From Bryobacterales bacterium (GTDB lineage: Bacteria; Acidobacteriota; Terriglobia; Bryobacterales; Bryobacteraceae): a stretch of DNA of 11,048 bases. Shown here piece by piece: positions 1 to 6,755 of the stretch (its first letter is position 1; every line of letters starts with the position of its first letter). Location: NCBI GenBank assembly GCA_025456495.1, contig JALOKO010000068.1:1-11048 (forward strand). The letters run 5' to 3'. The position numbers were made by a program, and so were the translations under genes. The notes under the pieces were generated by a model, which worked only from the letters and a program-made list of their open reading frames with translations, ran no database searches and was not told the DNA's origin.

Positions 1-1
1 A

Positions 2-379
2 GTTGTAGAGGCTGCCGGTCTTCTTGGGGTCACCGGAGGAGTTCTCTACCTGGGCCTCGTAGCCCTTCGGCCAGCCTGTGCCAAACTCGGCGCGGAAGTA
101 CATGCCGGAGTTGCCTTTGTTGTTGAGCTTGATGGTGGCCTTGAAGTGGAGGTTCTTGAACTCACGCTGCTTGTAGAAAAGGTGGCTGCGCGTGCCGCGA
201 CCCACCAGAATGCCGTTCTCGACGGTCCAGTTTTCCGGCTTCTCGTTGGCTTCCCAGCCATCCAGATTCTTGCCGTTGAAGATGCGAATCCATCCGTCTT
301 CCTGGGCGCTTAGGGAGGGAACGAACAGGACGGTGGTGAGCATCGTGATGGCGATGGCCATCCACAACAGTTTGCGCAT
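2..379 (-). CDS. Secreted DUF1080 (3-keto-disaccharide hydrolase-like) protein, 3' part cut by the window edge
   Basis: The first 126 residues are visible; the rest lies beyond position 1. The start ATG (379-377) is supported by an AAGGAG ribosome binding site (389-394) nine bases upstream. Residues 1-26 form a signal peptide (Arg-Lys, a hydrophobic run, then LSAQ), so the product is probably exported. The mature part opens with the family hallmark IFNGKNLDGW (residues 33-42), followed by WTVENGILVGRG, GNSGMYFRAE and a GYEAQVEN...KTGSLYN segment. These are typical of the DUF1080 / 3-keto-disaccharide hydrolase family, a concanavalin-like beta-sandwich abundant in Acidobacteriota and Planctomycetes. 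Family members have been linked to hydrolysis of 3-keto-glycosides, but many are uncharacterised, so the substrate is unknown here. The gene is divergent from the hydrolase at 629. The family call is strong; the reaction is inference. Confidence 0.88.
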   Translation of the reverse strand, partial: MRKLLWMAIAITMLTTVLFVPSLSAQEDGWIRIFNGKNLDGWEANEKPENWTVENGILVGRGTRSHLFYKQREFKNLHFKATIKLNNKGNSGMYFRAEFGTGWPKGYEAQVENSSGDPKKTGSLYN

Positions 380-400
380 GCGTTGAATCTCCTTCAATGT

Positions 401-418
401 GATTGCGGCGCGGCAATC
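401..418. promoter_or_regulatory. Palindrome GATTGC-N6-GCAATC upstream of the DUF1080 gene
   Basis: A perfect 6-bp inverted repeat (401-406 and 413-418) with a 6-base spacer lies 22 bases before the DUF1080 start codon and just upstream of its Shine-Dalgarno sequence. It could be an operator for a dimeric regulator or a small hairpin in the 5' leader. No regulator is encoded nearby, so the role is inference. Confidence 0.35.
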
Positions 419-456
419 GGGCCGACAATGCAGGGGACTGCGGATGTCACCGAACG

Positions 457-469
457 GTTACGGCGTAAC
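457..469. promoter_or_regulatory. Short palindrome GTTAC-ggc-GTAAC in the divergent intergenic region
   Basis: A perfect 5-bp inverted repeat with a 3-base centre lies inside the 249-bp region (380-628) between the divergently transcribed DUF1080 and hydrolase genes. Beyond this and the neighbouring palindrome at 401-418, I see no convincing -35/-10 pair and no small ORF there. The element is short enough to occur by chance. Confidence 0.25.
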
Positions 470-628
470 GCTTCTTTCGCGGGCCGCAAGCGGCGGAACA
501 AGGGCTTTCTGCTACAGTTTATATGAAGCTGCCATGAGCGGGCGATTCGTGTTCTTCACCAACGTGAATCCTGCCACAGTGGCCCTTGGGTCCTCCCCTC
601 GGGTCCGGTTAGCCGGTTGCTTTCCCGT

Positions 629-1681
629 ATGATCCACAGCCTGTATTCCAACTGGATTGAGAAGCGCGAAGAGTACCTGTGTACCCGTTCCACTGACCGC
701 GTTGTGCGGCCCTTTGAGTGGGGTGCGGAGTGGCTGCACGGGTGGCCAACCAACGGGCATCACCACCTGAACGGACAGGGGGAACTGGAATATCTGAAGG
801 CGGCCAATCGCCTGGCGATTGCCGATAGCCAGCAGTTCTTCAGCTACAGCACGCCCAGCGACTTCCGGCTGGAAGGCAACCGGTTGCTGTTTCAGTCAGC
901 CGTGGATACGCCGCATGAGGCCAACAACACCGTACATGGGCAGTGGTTTCCAGCGCGAAAGAAGGATGGGTCCCACCCTCGGCGCGCAGTGCTGGTGTTG
1001 CCGCATTGGAACAGCACGGCCAACCAGCATCTGGCGTTATGCCACGGGCTGCAGCGCTTTGGCATTTCCGCGTTGCGGCTAAGCCTGCCCTATCACGATT
1101 GGCGAATGCCGCCAGAGCTGCACCGGGCTGACTATGCCGTGTCATCCAACATCGGCCGCACCTTGGACGCCACCCGCCAGGCGGTGGTGGATAGCCGCAG
1201 TTGCGTGGACTGGCTGCAGCAGCAGGGTTACGACCGCGTTGGAATTCTAGGCACCAGCCTGGGTTCCTGCTACGCCTTTCTGGCCAGTGCGCACGATGAA
1301 CGGCTGAAGGTGAACGTGTTCAACCATTGCAGCGCGTTCTTCGCCGACGTGGTGTGGACAGGCCTATCCACCGCGCACGTGCGGAAGAGCCTGGAGGGCG
1401 TGATTTCGTTGGACGACCTTCGCGCCTGCTGGGATGCCATCAGCCCCGTGCATTACCTGGCCAAGTACGGCAGCCTGCCCAAGAAGCCGCTGTTCATCTA
1501 TACCCTGTACGACACCACGTTCCTGCCGGAGTTCTCGCGCTACATCGTGAACGAGATCGGCAAGCATTTACCGGCGCGCAAGGTGAAGGTGCTGCCCTGC
1601 GGGCACTACACGCTGGGCGAATCGCCTTTCAAATACCTGGTGGGCTACCACATCGTTTCGCATTTCCTTCGGAACCTGTAG
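629..1681 (+). CDS. Alpha/beta hydrolase, ABHD18 (DUF2048)-like
   Basis: A 350-residue protein with the alpha/beta-hydrolase signature. A core beta-strand segment (AVLVLPHWNST, about 120-130) precedes the nucleophile elbow GILGTSLGS with Ser210 in the G-x-S-x-G pattern. Asp295 (IYTLYDTTFLP) and His326 (LPCGHYTLGESPF) fit the acid and base of the triad. The long N-terminal extension before the hydrolase core, and the HWNST and LPYHDWRMP segments, resemble the ABHD18/DUF2048 group, whose substrates are unknown; an esterase or lipase-type reaction is likely. There is no signal peptide, so it is probably cytoplasmic or peripheral. The ATG at 629 was chosen. An in-frame TTG at 617 would add four residues; neither start has a clear Shine-Dalgarno sequence. 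The gene converges on the vapC-like gene with only an 18-bp gap and no terminator visible. Confidence 0.82.
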   Translation: MIHSLYSNWIEKREEYLCTRSTDRVVRPFEWGAEWLHGWPTNGHHHLNGQGELEYLKAANRLAIADSQQFFSYSTPSDFRLEGNRLLFQSAVDTPHEANNTVHGQWFPARKKDGSHPRRAVLVLPHWNSTANQHLALCHGLQRFGISALRLSLPYHDWRMPPELHRADYAVSSNIGRTLDATRQAVVDSRSCVDWLQQQGYDRVGILGTSLGSCYAFLASAHDERLKVNVFNHCSAFFADVVWTGLSTAHVRKSLEGVISLDDLRACWDAISPVHYLAKYGSLPKKPLFIYTLYDTTFLPEFSRYIVNEIGKHLPARKVKVLPCGHYTLGESPFKYLVGYHIVSHFLRNL

Positions 1682-1699
1682 GCGGGGAACTGAGGGCGG

Positions 1700-2086
1700 C
1701 TACCAGATTCTGCGTACCCCGTAACGATCGAAAACGGCTTCCTTGCTGACCAACGCGACATTCAAGTCCAAGGCCTGCGCAATCAGCATCCGGCCAAAAG
1801 GATCCCGATGTGCTCCGGGCAAGAGGCCAGCCCAGACTGCGTGAGCTGTCGTAATGGGAAGCAAGGGAAATCCTTCGCGTTCCAGGCAACCTTCAACGTC
1901 TTCTACCAGGTCCGCCCCCGTTGAAAGCTTGCCGAGCCGAAACTTCGTGGAGATTTCCCACGCGGATGCAGCGCTCACCAGGACGCCGTTATCCGTCTTG
2001 GTGAGCGCCGCCCGCGCAGGTTTCGATAGCAATGGTGCGTCCGCCAGCCTCCAGGGCCGTATATGTGTGTTCAGCGGAAATTGCAT
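1700..2086 (-). CDS. VapC-type PIN-domain toxin with substituted active-site acids
   Basis: 128 residues, the usual size of Sll0205-like VapC toxins, which are PIN-fold RNases that cut RNA with metal ions held by four acidic residues. The scaffold is clear: an N-terminal L-x-THI...LAD strand and helix, VSAASAWEISTKFRLGKL with Glu44, AHRDPFGRMLIAQAL, and a C-terminal ALVSKEAVFDRYGV. Compared with family patterns from memory, LDTH reads LNTH (Asn6), DPFDR reads DPFGR (Gly98), and the usual Asp before the C-terminal xxF-x-x-YG reads Glu116. Two, perhaps three, catalytic acids are therefore changed and nuclease activity is doubtful. Arg10 and Arg13 also lie where hydrophobic residues are usual. 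The reading frame is intact. A GGAAG element lies shortly before the ATG, and the gene follows the antitoxin by 24 bases, so the two are probably cotranscribed. Confidence 0.85.
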   Translation of the reverse strand: MQFPLNTHIRPWRLADAPLLSKPARAALTKTDNGVLVSAASAWEISTKFRLGKLSTGADLVEDVEGCLEREGFPLLPITTAHAVWAGLLPGAHRDPFGRMLIAQALDLNVALVSKEAVFDRYGVRRIW

Positions 2087-2110
2087 CGCGGATCTTCCAA
2101 CACCAAGTGC

Positions 2111-2347
2111 CTACTCCCAGGCCCGAAGCTCTTCTCCAGGAAGTGGCTGGAAGAACTCTTTGCCTACGACCAGCTTGCCCTTCAATGCCCCTGGTACTCG
2201 CTTGCCCTTGACATCGCCAATGGGAACTAGCCGCGCCACCGGCTTGGAGCCCCGCGCGATGATCACTTCCTCTCCGCGGGCAGCTTGCTGGATCAAGCGA
2301 GAAAGCTGCGTTTTCGCTTCGTGGATCGTAACCGCCTTTGTCTTCAT
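2111..2347 (-). CDS. Phd/YefM-family antitoxin (VapB role)
   Basis: A 78-residue type II antitoxin. The N-terminal part (KAVTIHEAKTQLSRLI, residues 4-19, then GEEVIIARGSKPVARLVP, 25-42) is the typical Phd/YefM DNA-binding and dimerisation domain. The C-terminal tail (GALKGKLVVGKEF, then PLPGEEL) matches the toxin-wrapping tail of antitoxins paired with Sll0205-type PIN toxins. Such antitoxins neutralise the toxin and repress their own operon. The open frame extends far upstream, but the ATG at 2347 places the family motif at the N-terminus and avoids overlap with the phosphatase gene. The gene lies 34 bases after the phosphatase stop, and an inverted repeat sits in that gap. No key residue looks changed, in contrast to its partner toxin. 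Confidence 0.88.
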   Translation of the reverse strand: MKTKAVTIHEAKTQLSRLIQQAARGEEVIIARGSKPVARLVPIGDVKGKRVPGALKGKLVVGKEFFQPLPGEELRAWE

Positions 2348-2352
2348 AGCTT

Positions 2353-2370
2353 GGCTGGCATCGCCCAGCC
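2353..2370. promoter_or_regulatory. Inverted repeat GGCTGG-N6-CCAGCC before the antitoxin start, possible operator
   Basis: A perfect 6-bp inverted repeat with a 6-base spacer lies between the phosphatase stop (2382) and the antitoxin ATG (2347), five bases from the start codon. Phd/YefM antitoxins repress their own operons by binding palindromes at this position, so an operator is the favoured reading. It could instead be a weak hairpin at the end of the phosphatase message, but no T-run follows. It overlaps the place where the antitoxin ribosome binding site should be. Confidence 0.45.
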
Positions 2371-2381
2371 TACTACCGAAT

Positions 2382-3887
2382 TCAATCCCCCTGGCGCTGC
2401 ATCCGGTGGCGGTAAAGCTCTGTCCCTTCATCGTCGATGAACAGGAATTCCAGAGTCGCAGGGCTGGTGGCGGCGGCGGGTTGGGTGCGGACAAGCAGGA
2501 AGCCGCCGGTGGGTTTCGCGTTCGTGAAGGGTTGCTGGACGCGCGCTTCCGGGTCAGTGGACTCGGGGTCGCCGGGCTTGCGGCCCACCCGGGAATTCTG
2601 CCGCACCAGAGCGCCGCTGCCAAACTCGTTGACTCCGCTGGGATGGATGGAGTGGTATTGCCAATGGCGGTCCCCGGTGGCGATGACGAGGCCCGCTTCG
2701 TGCATGCCGTATTCCCGCACCCAGTTGAAGAATGAGGCGCCCTCGTTGCGGAAGCCGCCAATGTTGGTGTGGTTGTCCTTCTTGCGGGCATCGTCCGGGC
2801 CTACCAGCGGCGTGGGTGAAATCAGCAGCTTGAAGGTGGCGTCGCTTGCCAGCAAGGTGCGCTGCAGCCAAGCGCGCTGCTCAGGTCCCCAGATGGATTT
2901 GGCCGGGCCGTCCGGCATGCCATTGGGACTGCGGTAGTCACGGCCCTCCACCAGCCAGATTTGCAGGTCGCGATTCAGCCGGTGGGTGCGGTAGGTGATG
3001 GCGTCCGGGGTTGCGGGGTCCGCAACCGGAAGCTGTTCCTTGAAGACAGCCAGGCCCAAGTCATGATACGGCATCTGGTCGTCCAGGGCGGCGCCTCCAC
3101 GGTAGGATGTGTGCGGGTCAGAATCGTCCCAGCGATGGTCGTGGTCGTCCTTCATCCAGAACGTGGCGGTTTCGCGGAAGAGATCCAGGAAGCGTGGCTG
3201 GGAATACTGCTCGTGGTGCTTCTTGCGCATCTCGTGGAGGGTTTGCGCACGGCCCAGTGCGGGGTGGTCGTAGTAGACGTTGTCGCCGGTGGCAACGAAG
3301 TAGTGGGCACCCGCGCGAAGGATGGCCTGCAGAGACGGGTAACCCAGACGACGCTCTTCCGCGCTGGCAGGCGGATAGCCGCCACCGCCGGTATGGTGGA
3401 AGAAGCTGTAGTTCATGCCGGTGACGATGGCTAGCGAGACCGGGGCCACGGAACCCTTTCCAGGCAATGTCCGGAAGCGGGCGGCGGGGGAGACCTGGCC
3501 AAGGTCGCGTGTGGGGCCGTACTGCAAGCGGTAGTGGTACACCACGCCCGAGCGCAGACCGGTAACTGGCTGTCTGACGATGAAGTCAGTGGCGGGGTGA
3601 GCCTCCGCGATGGGGGTGAGCAGCGCGTTGGCAAAGTTGGCGTTGTCGGCAACTTCAAAGCGCGCAAAGCCCGGTGCCCCGGGGATGCCGCTCCAGCGAG
3701 TGTCGATGCGCTCAACCGGACGCGTGAGACGGGATTGCAGCAGGACGCTGCTTTCCGTTACTTCGCCCGCCATCAGGCCTTGCGCCAACTCAATGGAGTT
3801 GTGCAGGCGCGTCCCTTGGCCAAGCAGGATTGCGGCTGCGACAAACAATCCGAATCCACCCGCAAGTGCTACATGCTTCCAATACAT
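2382..3887 (-). CDS. PhoD-like metallophosphatase, membrane-anchored or exported
   Basis: 501 residues, counted from ATG 3887. Residues 5-23 are hydrophobic and act as a signal or membrane anchor. Residues about 38-140 form an Ig/fibronectin-like N-terminal domain (GEVTESSVLLQSRL...YHYRLQYG), as in PhoD. The catalytic metallophosphatase domain follows: GDNVYYDHP (201-209), WMKDDHDHRWDD (244-255), VEGRDYRSPNG (313-323), ISPTPLVGPDD (356-366), GDRHWQYHSIH (405-415) and NEFGSGAL (420-427). Members hydrolyse phosphate mono- or diesters outside the cytoplasm. The strand-1 motif, usually containing Ser-Cys, reads VTGMNY, so the expected metal-ligand Cys is Gly157. The frame is open upstream to 4136, but starting there would overlap the divergent deacetylase and exclude the promoter at 3942-3970, so 3887 is preferred. 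The antitoxin gene starts 34 bases downstream. Confidence 0.88.
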   Translation of the reverse strand: MYWKHVALAGGFGLFVAAAILLGQGTRLHNSIELAQGLMAGEVTESSVLLQSRLTRPVERIDTRWSGIPGAPGFARFEVADNANFANALLTPIAEAHPATDFIVRQPVTGLRSGVVYHYRLQYGPTRDLGQVSPAARFRTLPGKGSVAPVSLAIVTGMNYSFFHHTGGGGYPPASAEERRLGYPSLQAILRAGAHYFVATGDNVYYDHPALGRAQTLHEMRKKHHEQYSQPRFLDLFRETATFWMKDDHDHRWDDSDPHTSYRGGAALDDQMPYHDLGLAVFKEQLPVADPATPDAITYRTHRLNRDLQIWLVEGRDYRSPNGMPDGPAKSIWGPEQRAWLQRTLLASDATFKLLISPTPLVGPDDARKKDNHTNIGGFRNEGASFFNWVREYGMHEAGLVIATGDRHWQYHSIHPSGVNEFGSGALVRQNSRVGRKPGDPESTDPEARVQQPFTNAKPTGGFLLVRTQPAAATSPATLEFLFIDDEGTELYRHRMQRQGD

Positions 3888-3941
3888 GGATGGCAGCGTA
3901 TCACTGGCAGCCCTGCTGGCGCTGGGGGGAACGCGGCGTCC

Positions 3942-3970
3942 ATTACAGGGATTCCGGTCTGAAATGTCTA
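3942..3970 (-). promoter_or_regulatory. Sigma70-like promoter for the PhoD-like phosphatase
   Basis: On the minus strand, TAGACA (3970-3965) and TGTAAT (3947-3942) are separated by exactly 17 bases. Each hexamer differs from the TTGACA/TATAAT consensus at one position. Transcription would begin near 3935, giving a leader of about 48 bases before the ATG at 3887. This supports that start over the upstream in-frame ones. It may drive the downstream antitoxin-toxin pair as well. Confidence 0.55.
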
Positions 3971-4018
3971 TTTTGGAGTCACCTAGCACTTCCTGGATCC
4001 TGCTACCCTGGGCGTAGG

Positions 4019-4774
4019 GTGAGCATACAGCGGACGGCATCGTGGACGGCAGGGTTGGGCGCGTTGGCGCTGGCGGCCTACGCGGTGAACGGACGATCGT
4101 CATCGCTGTTGGCGCCTTCAGTGTATCGCGGCCCAAGGGGTGTCCCTCGCTACGCGCTCACCTTCGATGACGGCCCCAGTGAGAGCACGCCGCGACTGCT
4201 GGACCTGCTGGAATCCCACAACGTGCGCGCGACCTTTTTCCTGTTGGGGGCCAATGTGCGCAGGCTTCCAGGGATTGCGCGGGCCATCGTGGCGCGCGGC
4301 CATGAGGTGGGCAACCACGGCTTTCTGCACCCCTATTACTGCCTCCAAACCCCACGCGCGGTGTATGCCGATATCGTTGCCGCGCAGCAGGTTCTGGAAG
4401 ACGCGTTGGGATTCAGCCCCTGGCTGTATCGCCCACCATTCGGTCTGCGTTGGCCCGGGATGCGCGCCGCGCAGCAAGACTGCGGTCTCCTGGGTGTGCA
4501 GTGGACCGTGATGCCCAAGGACTGGAAGTGGAGTCCGCAGCAGATTGCACAGCACCTGACTGAGCGCATCCGAGGCGGCGACATCGTGTGTCTGCATGAC
4601 GGCCGAGAGCTTGCCGTCAATCCGGATGTTCGCGCCACCATCACCGCGGTGCGGGCCTTCCTGCTGCACAGCGCTACCCGCTGGTTGCGCGCGCAGACGG
4701 TGTCGGAACTGGTGGGCATCCTGCCGGATGTCCTTGAGGGTGACGCCAGCGCCAGTATTCGCGCTGCCTACTAA
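4019..4774 (+). CDS. NodB-type polysaccharide deacetylase (carbohydrate esterase 4)
   Basis: 251 residues from a GTG start. All five CE4 motifs are present: TFDDGP (48-53) with catalytic and metal Asp50/Asp51; GHEVGNHGFLHP (94-105), giving metal His100 and His104; RPPFG (138-142); a Asp168-Trp169 pair in VMPKDWKW; and CLHDG with His193. These enzymes remove N-acetyl (or O-acetyl) groups from chitin-like oligosaccharides, peptidoglycan or other amino-sugar polymers. Motif 2 is usually H-[ST]-x-x-H; here it is H-G-F-L-H, which should still bind metal. A hydrophobic segment (about 8-22) suggests a membrane anchor or uncleaved signal, so the substrate is probably in the envelope or outside. The frame is open from 3830; GTG 4019 places the hydrophobic segment at the N-terminus and avoids the phosphatase gene. 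The Shine-Dalgarno sequence is weak (TAGGG), so the start is uncertain. Confidence 0.88.
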   Translation: MSIQRTASWTAGLGALALAAYAVNGRSSSLLAPSVYRGPRGVPRYALTFDDGPSESTPRLLDLLESHNVRATFFLLGANVRRLPGIARAIVARGHEVGNHGFLHPYYCLQTPRAVYADIVAAQQVLEDALGFSPWLYRPPFGLRWPGMRAAQQDCGLLGVQWTVMPKDWKWSPQQIAQHLTERIRGGDIVCLHDGRELAVNPDVRATITAVRAFLLHSATRWLRAQTVSELVGILPDVLEGDASASIRAAY

Positions 4775-4803
4775 GCCTGCCCGGCGGCCCGCGTCATGGC
4801 TGC

Positions 4804-6663
4804 CTAGCGCGGCGTAAACCAGACCCGCTGGATGGGGTAATCCAGATACCCGGGCTCAGCATAGGGGCTGCGATTGTAGAACCACTCCAGACGCAGGCGC
4901 GGGCTGGCGGCGAATGCGGCGTCCTCTTTCAGCAGCCGCTGGAACTCGTCGTTCAGTTGGGGATGCTCCGCGGCCATGCGCTGCGCGATGGGTTCCATCA
5001 CATAGGCGCCGAAGTATTCCTTGCGCTCAAACAACGAGTGCAGCAGTCCCCATCGCAGAAGGGAGTCTGGCGCGTTGGGTTCCAGTAGATGCGCGGCAAT
5101 GCGGGCGCTGGCGTGGCGCGACGAAACCAACAGCGTTCCGGCAGGCAAGGTACACGGCGATTCCAGCACCTCCGTCTTGACGCTGTTCAGCGGGAAACGG
5201 CCCTCGCTGGGTGCGTTGGCGAACTTGGGTTCAGACAGCCGGTAGCGTTCGCAGCGGCCGGTGCGCGGCTCGCTGAGACGCTCAAAGGGGACGCCATGCA
5301 GGCTGAGTTTTTCGGCCACCACCGTCCACGCGGGAGGGACGGCCCAGGCTTCGGGAACCCGTATGGCCACCGCGGCCTCCTGAAAACGGAACAGTTTGGT
5401 GGGAACCTCAGTGCGCGGCAAGGTGTAGCGCGGCACCGTGCCACCGGCTATGGGCGCGGGCGCCTGCTCCACGGTGACGCCGCGAAAAACGAAGCCCTCT
5501 GATTGACCGGTATGCTTGCCCTCCAGCAACAAGGAGGCATCGGAGCCGCCCAGCGCGCGCGTGGCGGTATCAGACAACTCGACGGCGCTGAGGAGTGCCG
5601 CGGGGTCTGCCGCCACGGTCTGCAGCGCATGCAGCGTAACATCGTAGTGACTCCAGACGCGGGTGCGGTAGCTTTTCAGGCTGTGCGTTTCAATCAGCAA
5701 GCCAGCGCGATTGCGTGCGGCGGCATAGGCTTGGGAAAAGCGCGGAGAGAAGATCTGCGTGCGGTAGCCACGCTCAGGATGCGCGGGGTCAAAGTAGCCA
5801 TAGGGAGCCATGATGTGGCCGTCGGCTTCCATTCGCTGATAGAGGCCGGGCAGGAAGCGGTCACGGGTCCAGCGTGCCAGCGGGAGCGCCACGTCGTCGT
5901 TTTCCGCCATGTCGATGGTGAGATCGTACTGATGATCCATGCCGTTGGTGACATGATGATCGATCATCAGGTGAGGCAGCCAGGCGTTATAGTAGCGCAG
6001 CCAGGCCTGCATCTCCGGGGCGTCAGCCTTCACATACTCGCGATTCAAGTTCAAGCGTTGGGCGGTCGCGCGGAAGCCCATCGCGAGAGGGCCGTTCTGG
6101 TTGACGCGCAGGTAGCGGCTGGCCATCTCGTGCCCGTCGATGTTGAAGACCACCAGCGTGGCCACGTGCATGTGCTCCAGCAGCGCGGCGTGTCGCCCAC
6201 TCACCAACAGGTCGCGCATCAGCATCAGGCTGGCGGGCTTGCCCGCAACTTCGCCGGAGTGGATCGCGTTCTGGATGAACACCAGCGGCTTGCCGCTCTT
6301 GCGCACCAGATCGGGGGTGAAGGCGCGGCTCTTGCTGGCCATCAGCACCAGCAGTTCGCGGCCCTCCGGCGTGCGGCCGATGGAGATGAGCTTGGCGTAG
6401 CGGGAGCGTTTGGCAATTTCTCGCGCGAGCGTCTCGGCTTCGGCATACGGGCCTGTCTGCTGGTAAGCGGACCTCTCATCGGTGGTGAGAAGGCTGGACA
6501 AGGCGGCCTGAGTGCTTTCCATCAAGCTGCGGACTGCCGCGGCGCCCGGCGGTTCGGCCACCGAAACCGGTCGCATGGGCTCCACTGGATAGGTGGTTTG
6601 CGCAAGGCACGTTGACGATAGCGCGCAGGCCATCAGAGCCAGCGCGGAAGCGAAGCGAAGCAT
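4804..6663 (-). CDS. Secreted M14-family zinc metallopeptidase (carboxypeptidase-like)
   Basis: 619 residues. A signal peptide (residues 1-22, ending CLAQ) indicates export. The peptidase M14 fold covers roughly residues 72-340. NAIHSGE supplies His135 and Glu138 (H-x-x-E zinc ligands), LNLNREY (204-210) supplies the Asn-Arg pair that binds the substrate carboxylate, MIDHHVTNGMDH holds the third zinc His (236 or 237), and LLIETHSLKSY has Glu325 as the likely general base. The remaining 280 residues form a C-terminal region with no motif I recognise, as is common in large M14 proteins of Acidobacteriota. It would trim C-terminal residues or peptidoglycan peptides; the substrate is unknown. GGGAG lies five bases before the ATG. 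The gene converges with the deacetylase, leaving 29 bp, and follows the OmpA gene on the same strand after 154 bp with a hairpin between. Confidence 0.88.
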   Translation of the reverse strand: MLRFASALALMACALSSTCLAQTTYPVEPMRPVSVAEPPGAAAVRSLMESTQAALSSLLTTDERSAYQQTGPYAEAETLAREIAKRSRYAKLISIGRTPEGRELLVLMASKSRAFTPDLVRKSGKPLVFIQNAIHSGEVAGKPASLMLMRDLLVSGRHAALLEHMHVATLVVFNIDGHEMASRYLRVNQNGPLAMGFRATAQRLNLNREYVKADAPEMQAWLRYYNAWLPHLMIDHHVTNGMDHQYDLTIDMAENDDVALPLARWTRDRFLPGLYQRMEADGHIMAPYGYFDPAHPERGYRTQIFSPRFSQAYAAARNRAGLLIETHSLKSYRTRVWSHYDVTLHALQTVAADPAALLSAVELSDTATRALGGSDASLLLEGKHTGQSEGFVFRGVTVEQAPAPIAGGTVPRYTLPRTEVPTKLFRFQEAAVAIRVPEAWAVPPAWTVVAEKLSLHGVPFERLSEPRTGRCERYRLSEPKFANAPSEGRFPLNSVKTEVLESPCTLPAGTLLVSSRHASARIAAHLLEPNAPDSLLRWGLLHSLFERKEYFGAYVMEPIAQRMAAEHPQLNDEFQRLLKEDAAFAASPRLRLEWFYNRSPYAEPGYLDYPIQRVWFTPR

Positions 6664-6755
6664 GGGGACTCCCGAAGATTGATGTGCTGCGATGGGCCCC
6701 GAGCAGGGAGGGCAATGGCGGACGAGGCAGCGCCTACGGTGGCAGGGAACGGAAG

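Noticed and set aside
518..525. TATAAA/TATATG hexamers as promoters between 380 and 628
   Set aside because: No -35-like hexamer lies 16-18 bases away on either strand.
1854..2735. Open frame of 293 codons on the plus strand
   Set aside because: It is antisense to parts of three recognisable minus-strand genes (VapC, antitoxin and phosphatase) and shows no domain of its own.
2348..2791. Upstream extension of the antitoxin frame
   Set aside because: It overlaps the phosphatase gene out of frame, and the Phd/YefM motif begins at the ATG at 2347.
3888..4136. Upstream extension of the phosphatase frame
   Set aside because: It would run over the start of the divergent deacetylase and the promoter at 3942-3970, and it adds an 83-residue stretch before the natural hydrophobic N-terminus.
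4775..4803. Possible bidirectional terminator between the convergent deacetylase and M14 genes
   Set aside because: The 29 bases are GC-rich but have no clear stem with a T-run on either strand.
5503..6615. Open frame of 370 codons on the plus strand
   Set aside because: It lies wholly antisense to the M14 peptidase, whose catalytic motifs are intact. Its translation has no recognisable domain and is rich in His/Gly/Ala, as expected for an antisense frame in GC-rich DNA.
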